The notes under the pieces are model-generated. The model saw only the letters and a list, made by a program, of their open reading frames with translations, was not told the origin of the DNA and did no database searches. A stretch of 64,000 nucleotides of DNA from CAG-557 sp045540315 (GTDB taxonomy: Bacteria > Bacillota > Clostridia > Oscillospirales > Acutalibacteraceae), in contig JAZQHA010000053.1 in NCBI GenBank assembly GCA_045540315.1, positions 79,074 through 143,073 of the forward strand, read 5' to 3'. The position numbers and the translations under genes are program-made. This document shows positions 58,893 through 64,000 of the stretch, in pieces. Position 1 is the first letter of the stretch. Each line of letters begins with the position of its first letter.

Positions 58893-60464
58893 ATGAATAA
58901 AAAAAATTTTTACATCACTACGCCTATTTACTATCCATCTGGAAACCCACATTTAGGGCACAGCTATAGCACTGTTGCTGCCGACGTTATGGCTCGCTAT
59001 AAGCGTTTGCAGGGTTTCGACGTGATGTTTTTAACTGGAACAGACGAACATGGACAAAAAATTGAAGTTAACGCCACAAACGAAAATCTGCAGCCAAAAG
59101 AGTTTGTAGATAAGCTTGTAGCTGAGTTTGTTAAACTTTGGGATATCATGGACATCTCTAACGATAGATACATTCGCACAACAGATGAGCATCATGTAAA
59201 AGCTGTGCAGAAGATTTTTAAATCTCTTTATGATAAAGGTGAAATTTATAAAGGTAACTACGAAGGTTGGTATTGTACTCCATGTGAGGCCTTTTGGACT
59301 GAACAACAGCTCGTAGACGGCAAGTGCCCGGATTGCGGCCGTGAGGTGCACTTAACGAAGGAAGAGTCTTACTTTTTTAAGCTCTCAAACTATGCTGATA
59401 AGCTTTTAAAATTATACGAGGAGCACCCTGAATTCTTGGAACCAGAAAGTCGCCGTAATGAAATGATTAACTTTATAAAAAGCGGCTTGAATGATTTATC
59501 GATTAGTCGAACGAGCTTTAAGTGGGGTATTCCAGTTGATTTTGACCCGGAGCATGTTGTATATGTTTGGTTGGACGCGCTCACTAACTACATTACGGCT
59601 CTTGGCTACGCCTCTGACAATGACGCTGATTTTCAAAAATACTGGCCGGCTGATGTTCATTTTGTAGGAAAAGAAATAGTGCGTTTTCACGCAATTATTT
59701 GGCCGGCCATGCTCATGGCACTTGACTTGCCACTTCCGAAAAAAGTCTACGGTCATGGTTGGATTCTCTTTGGCGATGGCACAAAAATGTCAAAGTCTAA
59801 AGGTAATGTAGTTGACCCTAAGGTTCTCTGCGATAGATACGGTGTCGATGCTGTTAAGTATTTTCTCATGCGCGATATTCCTTTTGGCGCTGACAGCCTA
59901 TTCACCAATGAGGCCTTGATTAATCGAATTAACTCGGACTTGGCTAACGATTTAGGAAATCTGGTTTCACGCACTACGGCAATGGTAGAGAAATATTTCG
60001 ATGGTCACTTACCAAGCACTTTAGAGAATGACGCACTAGATGATGAGTTAATTAATATGGCGTCGTCTTTACGAGATAAATATGAGCAACACATGGAAAA
60101 ATTTCAGTTCTCAAATGCGCTTGCCGAGGTGTGGAAGCTGATTTCTCGCGCCAACAAATATATTGATGAAACTACTCCATGGGCGCTTAGCCGCGAGGAA
60201 AAAAAAGCCAATCGACTTGCCTGCGTGCTCTACAATTTGTGTGAGGTTCTGCGTATAGTATCAATTTTAATTTCACCGTTTATGCCGAATACATCGCCAC
60301 TTATCGCTGAGCAAATTGGTGCTAACGACAGCGTTATAACTTGGGAAAGTGCGAAACTTTGGGGACAGTTGCCAACCGACGTCCAAATAAAAAAAGGCAC
60401 GGCGCTCTTCCCTCGCATGGACGTTCAAAAAGAGCTTGAGGAACTTAATAAGCGCATTAACTAG
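58893..60464 (+). CDS. metG: Methionyl-tRNA synthetase
   Basis: The 523-residue class I synthetase has the HIGH-type motif HLGHSYS in YPSGNPHLGHS, a zinc knuckle with CTPCEAFW and CPDCGREV, and KMSKSKGN. It lacks the C-terminal EMAP-type tRNA-binding domain found in many Firmicute enzymes, so it is the short form. It is followed by tatD at 12 bases, a common pair. Confidence 0.97.
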   Translation: MNKKNFYITTPIYYPSGNPHLGHSYSTVAADVMARYKRLQGFDVMFLTGTDEHGQKIEVNATNENLQPKEFVDKLVAEFVKLWDIMDISNDRYIRTTDEHHVKAVQKIFKSLYDKGEIYKGNYEGWYCTPCEAFWTEQQLVDGKCPDCGREVHLTKEESYFFKLSNYADKLLKLYEEHPEFLEPESRRNEMINFIKSGLNDLSISRTSFKWGIPVDFDPEHVVYVWLDALTNYITALGYASDNDADFQKYWPADVHFVGKEIVRFHAIIWPAMLMALDLPLPKKVYGHGWILFGDGTKMSKSKGNVVDPKVLCDRYGVDAVKYFLMRDIPFGADSLFTNEALINRINSDLANDLGNLVSRTTAMVEKYFDGHLPSTLENDALDDELINMASSLRDKYEQHMEKFQFSNALAEVWKLISRANKYIDETTPWALSREEKKANRLACVLYNLCEVLRIVSILISPFMPNTSPLIAEQIGANDSVITWESAKLWGQLPTDVQIKKGTALFPRMDVQKELEELNKRIN

Positions 60465-60476
60465 GAGGTCTACTTT

Positions 60477-61241
60477 ATGATTTTCGACTCACACGCACAC
60501 TATGATGACAAAGCTTTTGATGCTGACCGAGATGAACTTTTAACTCGACTTTTTAGCGAAAACATTTGTGGGATTCTCAACGTTGGCTGTAACTTAGAAA
60601 CATCTGAACAATCCGTTGCACTCTCACAAAAGTATGAGAAAATCTGGGCTGCAGTTGGAGTTCATCCACATGATGCCGCAAAAGTCTCCGACGATTATCT
60701 AAAAAAGTTAACAACGCTTTTAAATGAACCTAAAACTGTGGCCATAGGTGAGATTGGCCTTGACTATCATTATGATTTTTCACCTCGAGACGCACAGCAA
60801 AAAGTTTTCGAGGATCAACTCAAGTTAGCGAAAGAGCTAGATATTCCCGTAATCATCCACAATCGTGAGGCACATGAAGATACTTTCAATTTATTAAAAA
60901 AGTATAAGCCAAAAGGCGTTGTGCATTGTTTTTCTGGAAGCCTCGAGATGGCCACAGAAATTATCAAACTCGGCATGTATATTGGCCTTGGCGGGGTAGT
61001 TACTTTCAAAAACGCTAAGCACCCAGTTACTGTTGCAAAGAACATTCCTCTGGACAAAATTTTACTCGAGACAGACTGTCCATATATGGCCCCTACCCCA
61101 CACCGCGGCAAGCGCTGCGACTCCAGTATGATAAAACTTACTGCAGAAAAAATTGCTTTGGAGCGTAATATATCTGTAGAGGAACTTTTAAAAGTAGCCA
61201 AGGAAAACACTCTAAAATTATTTTCTAAGATAAAAATTTAG
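60477..61241 (+). CDS. tatD: TatD family metal-dependent hydrolase
   Basis: The 254-residue TIM-barrel hydrolase has DSHAHYDD (metal His pair), EIGLDYHYDFSPRDAQQ, IIHNREAHEDT, HCFSGS and LETDCPYMAPTPHRGKR. The family are 3'-5' DNA exonucleases involved in repair. Metal ligands are complete. Confidence 0.95.
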   Translation: MIFDSHAHYDDKAFDADRDELLTRLFSENICGILNVGCNLETSEQSVALSQKYEKIWAAVGVHPHDAAKVSDDYLKKLTTLLNEPKTVAIGEIGLDYHYDFSPRDAQQKVFEDQLKLAKELDIPVIIHNREAHEDTFNLLKKYKPKGVVHCFSGSLEMATEIIKLGMYIGLGGVVTFKNAKHPVTVAKNIPLDKILLETDCPYMAPTPHRGKRCDSSMIKLTAEKIALERNISVEELLKVAKENTLKLFSKIKI

Positions 61242-61255
61242 AAAACAAAGTAGCG

Positions 61256-61291
61256 CCCGCGCAACGCAGTTGTGTTGCGCGGGATGTTTTT
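61256..61291 (+). terminator. Terminator of metG-tatD
   Basis: CCCGCGCAACGC with GTGTTGCGCGGG (one wobble) and a 4-base loop, then TGTTTTT. Confidence 0.85.
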
Positions 61292-61315
61292 GCGCCGCGC
61301 GGTATAGTGCGGCGC
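61292..61315. terminator. Bidirectional terminator with the shared loop
   Basis: GCGCCGC (61292-61298) and GCGGCGC (61309-61315) surround the loop GCGGTATAGT. A-rich and T-rich tracts on both sides allow termination of spoIIE and of any read-through from tatD. The same loop appears at 63799-63808. Confidence 0.75.
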
Positions 61316-61321
61316 CATTTT

Positions 61322-63643
61322 TTAGCGGTCAAACATTTTCATCGCTACTATTGTTATATCGTCATCGAACTTTTTATTTTTTTTAGCTTTTTTGAGCAAA
61401 TATTCTGCGAAAGTTTGAGAATCCTCGCAAGTCCAACCAGACAATTCATCTTCTAGCCATTTGTCACCTTGCGAAAGCGCACCATCCGAAAACATCAAAA
61501 CCCGGTCATCGCTAGTGAGAATGTCGTTATAAGACGCAACATTAATATCTTTAAGAATGCCAATTGGAAGTGATGATTCAAAATATCGTATAACCTTGTC
61601 GTTTTTTCTCAAAAAGGTAAGAGGTGCTCCAGCCTTTAGCAAGTTAATGTTACCTGTAAACAAGTCCGCGCAAAATAAATCTACAGTCGATAAAAACTCG
61701 TCCTCCGACTTTACCATTAGGGCTGAGTTTGTTATTTTGAGAGCTGTTTGAAAATTTATCTCAGCCTTGATTAAGTTTTCCATCACTTTGCAGGTCATAG
61801 CTCCTTCTACAGCAGCTCTACCGCCTGTACCCATCCCGTCGCTGAGCAAAAAAATCAATCGACCTGAATTATCATAAAAATGCGAGTAATTATCGCCACA
61901 TAATTTCCCGTCATTGCAAACATGTTGTGCTACACCAACTTGCATATCGAAAATTGTCCGCTCAATAAATTTTACCTTTAATCTATCCGCAACTTGCGTA
62001 ATGCAGGGATGGGTAAGTTTTTTGCTACACAGTCGGGAAAACTTTCGTTCTAGCGCTAATTTTTGTATTTCGTTAGTGTCACGATAACTAATTTCGAACT
62101 CAATACTTACTTGTCCGAGTTTAGTATGCTTACAAACAACCTCTAGAGGGACTAATCCTATATGTTGAAGCTCCGCTGTTACCTTTTGAGTTAGCTCGAC
62201 ATCAAAGATGTCATCATTTTTTATTTCGGCAGCAACGTCTCCAAGCAAAAGGCCTATGTCAGAAAATTGCTCCGACATAAAATCTCGAACTTGAGAAATC
62301 CTCTCGGAAGAAATTTTTTTATCAAGTGCTTCACGATATAACTCATTAATGCAACTTATTAAATCATTCATTCGATTACAGCGCTTAGTAAAACTTGGTG
62401 GGAAATCATCTGTACCGATTTTGCCGTATTCATTTAATTTAGCACTGAGTCCTGCCATTGAGTTTGTTGTCTCAGTGCTTTTGGTGTCAAAGCAAAATGT
62501 TTTTAAGCCACAGTTATCACAAACTCGGTTTACAGATTTAGAATATATCTCATCAAAACTATTTGCTCCGGCAAGAGCTAACTTCTCAGACACCATATTA
62601 ATAGACTCAGAAATATCCAGTAGCGCTTTGGAGGTTGACTCTAATTTTGCGGCTGCGCGTTCTTTTTCCTCGTTGCTTTGAGGAACTGTACCTGGTGAAA
62701 AAAACAAATGAACAAATTTGTTTCCAATATCATCATTTAAAAATAGAAAAATTAGACTTGCCAATAGAGCTTCATATATACCGGAAATTATTATCTCGGG
62801 ATTCGCCGACTGAACTGAGATAATCAGGTTAGCCACTAAAAAAGAAACACAACAAGCAAAGCGACCAAATGAAGCTGCTAAACCAGAAATCAAGCCACCA
62901 AAAGCGTAAGCTCCCATAATGTATGACGGGCTCTTTGCAGCTAATCCAAGCACAATTCCAGCGGCAGTTCCGGCAACACTGCCGCCCACGATACCTAAGT
63001 ATTTCGCGCAAAAAAGTATCACCAGAATAGACAAGACATTTCCCACAGAAATGTATCCAATCGTTACAGCACTCAAGGATAGAATAACTACAAAGACTGT
63101 CAAGCAAAGATAAACTAATTCAGATTGCTTAATTTTGTTCCGTCGAGATAAAAAAGTTTTTATAGACTCTCCGAAGAAATAGGCAGACCCCGCCGAGAGA
63201 ATAGCCTCGACTATGTACATAGCAATTTCACTAAAGTCATTTATATTCGCGATGTTTATAGCGAGTCCTGTAGCGATTGTAGCAGAGAAAGATAAAATAG
63301 GTATATATAATTTATGGGCCTTAAGAGAATTTAAATCGTTCAACGTCCATCGGATAGCGTAGACTGCAATAGCTGTTGAGATGTATCTTATACCAATATT
63401 CACCTCAGAGGGCAAAATATATCCGATTATCGTTCCGATAAAGCTGGGTAATAAATTTTCATATGGAACTGCCGATAAAAATGCAGCTCCAAACGGTGCA
63501 TACATGCCAAATACAGTGCCTTTTGAGATAAATATGCTCAAGATAAAATAAACTATATTTGTTGTGGCCACTTGTGCTTGTTTTTCTGGTACTAAATTTT
63601 TTACTTTTTGCTGCGTTGTTGTAATTAAGTTTATATTCTTCAT
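61322..63643 (-). CDS. spoIIE: Stage II sporulation protein E
   Basis: SpoIIE is the membrane phosphatase that dephosphorylates SpoIIAA and activates sigma-F in the forespore. The 773-residue protein has about ten N-terminal membrane helices (for example MYAPFGAAFLSAVPY), a central regulatory region with Cys in CDNCGLKTFC, and a C-terminal PPM phosphatase domain with LLSDGMGTGGRAAVEGA, FSDGALSQGD and DDITIVAMKM. It stands alone. Confidence 0.96.
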   Translation of the reverse strand: MKNINLITTTQQKVKNLVPEKQAQVATTNIVYFILSIFISKGTVFGMYAPFGAAFLSAVPYENLLPSFIGTIIGYILPSEVNIGIRYISTAIAVYAIRWTLNDLNSLKAHKLYIPILSFSATIATGLAINIANINDFSEIAMYIVEAILSAGSAYFFGESIKTFLSRRNKIKQSELVYLCLTVFVVILSLSAVTIGYISVGNVLSILVILFCAKYLGIVGGSVAGTAAGIVLGLAAKSPSYIMGAYAFGGLISGLAASFGRFACCVSFLVANLIISVQSANPEIIISGIYEALLASLIFLFLNDDIGNKFVHLFFSPGTVPQSNEEKERAAAKLESTSKALLDISESINMVSEKLALAGANSFDEIYSKSVNRVCDNCGLKTFCFDTKSTETTNSMAGLSAKLNEYGKIGTDDFPPSFTKRCNRMNDLISCINELYREALDKKISSERISQVRDFMSEQFSDIGLLLGDVAAEIKNDDIFDVELTQKVTAELQHIGLVPLEVVCKHTKLGQVSIEFEISYRDTNEIQKLALERKFSRLCSKKLTHPCITQVADRLKVKFIERTIFDMQVGVAQHVCNDGKLCGDNYSHFYDNSGRLIFLLSDGMGTGGRAAVEGAMTCKVMENLIKAEINFQTALKITNSALMVKSEDEFLSTVDLFCADLFTGNINLLKAGAPLTFLRKNDKVIRYFESSLPIGILKDINVASYNDILTSDDRVLMFSDGALSQGDKWLEDELSGWTCEDSQTFAEYLLKKAKKNKKFDDDITIVAMKMFDR

Positions 63644-63791
63644 TCTTTACTTGCACCACCTAGATTTTTGACATAACTGAGCCGTAATTTTAATAAAATT
63701 ATATATTACCTTTAAAGTCACAGCCTGTCTTAACCTGGCAGAGGTTTTTATCTGTTTGTGGCAAGTTGTCTCGATATTTGCAAAAAAATTA

Positions 63792-63815
63792 CCCCCGCGC
63801 GGTATAGTGCGGGGG
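63792..63815. terminator. Terminator-type hairpin with the shared loop
   Basis: CCCCCGC (63792-63798) and GCGGGGG (63809-63815) enclose GCGGTATAGT and are followed by CTTTTT; a short A run precedes. It is upstream of spoIIE and may end a gene outside the window reading either way. Confidence 0.65.
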
Positions 63816-63846
63816 CTTTTTAAATTTATTTTTCCTTATTTTCTAT

Positions 63847-63960
63847 GTCACTTTTTTGCAACGAAAAAAGTAACCAAAAACGTTTCGAGAGGGATTTCGA
63901 GTTCCCTCTCGAACTCTCCTTATAACGACCAAAGGGTTCCCCTTTGGAAACCCCCTTTCA
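63847..63960. repeat. Second repeat family, copy 2
   Basis: The copy has a GTCACTTTTTT/AAAAAAGTAAC hairpin, then a block identical to copy 1 through CTTATAACGACCA, then AAAGGG/CCCTTT-type dyads (AAAGGGTTCCCCTTTGG). It lies at the window edge after the spoIIE upstream region. I see no gene between 63644 and 64000. Confidence 0.8.
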
Positions 63961-64000
63961 CCGATTCTTATGAATATTATTCACGAAACATCGGCAAACT

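Noticed and set aside
1..64000. tRNA, rRNA, tmRNA or CRISPR arrays
   Set aside because: I looked for TTCGAAT-type T-arms, rRNA signatures and regularly spaced short repeats and saw none; the repeats found are dispersed.

Overview
The window reads as a chromosomal segment of a low-GC, endospore-forming member of the Clostridia (probably an Oscillospirales/Ruminococcaceae-like gut lineage; the lineage is inference). Support comes from the sporulation genes (sipL, spoIVA, pdaA, spoVM, spo0A, spoIVB, spoIIE, spoVAD and a SpoIIM-like gene), strong AGGAGG ribosome sites, sigma-A promoters, a CIRCE/HrcA-controlled groESL, clostridial-type feoA-feoB plus a small Cys-rich partner, and a split transketolase. 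I saw no rRNA, tRNA, CRISPR array, prophage or complete insertion sequence.

Layout: 0.4-2.9 kb ferrous iron uptake; 3-4.2 kb a GT4 glycosyltransferase; 4.3-6.6 kb the folate operon folE-folP-folB-folK; 6.8-9.1 kb rpmG-secE-nusG-rplK-rplA; 9.2-14.7 kb an unknown gene, a GGGtGRT/Fe-S scaffold pair, a TepA-like ClpP-fold protein and split transketolase; 15.1 kb a small VSGG-motif peptide gene in its own repeat-flanked cassette; 15.7-22.3 kb the M16 pair ymfF-ymfH, lgt, lepA, hemW; 22.4-29 kb a membrane-anchored metalloprotease, a lipoprotein, pfkA and dnaE; 29.1-33 kb an accessory region with a secreted Cys-rich protein, a spore-type micro-protein, a SpoIIM-like protein and an operon of four double-glycine leader precursors; 33.3-38 kb sipL-spoIVA-pdaA with spoVM divergent from it; 38-43 kb an acetyltransferase, lipoprotein, DUF421/DUF4363 pair, spo0A and spoIVB; 43-46.8 kb Nudix proteins, plsY, der, rpmF; 47-49.8 kb an amidase-fold protein with unusual RNA structures and an alpha-toxin-like phospholipase C; 50.4-56.6 kb groESL, spoVAD, folD and a cysteine desulfidase-family enzyme; 56.8-58.6 kb three lineage-specific secreted proteins; 58.9-63.6 kb metG, tatD and spoIIE.

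The most unusual signal is not a gene. About ten intergenic elements (85-135 bp) share one architecture: an outer GC-rich stem, usually GCCGCGAGGC/GCCTCGCGGC, enclosing two or three further perfect hairpins, so that the element folds as a four-way junction. Arm sequences differ between copies while pairing is kept. Two copies (between lgt, lepA and hemW) keep the topology with entirely different sequence. They occur between convergent, tandem and divergent genes, so plain termination does not explain them.

Other signals worth following are the GG-leader precursor operon without a visible exporter, a spoVM gene (29 codons) preceded by an undescribed 47-residue membrane protein, an H-type pseudoknot candidate in the leader of the amidase gene, a perfect hairpin that puts a ribosome site in its loop, and bidirectional terminators that share one identical loop.
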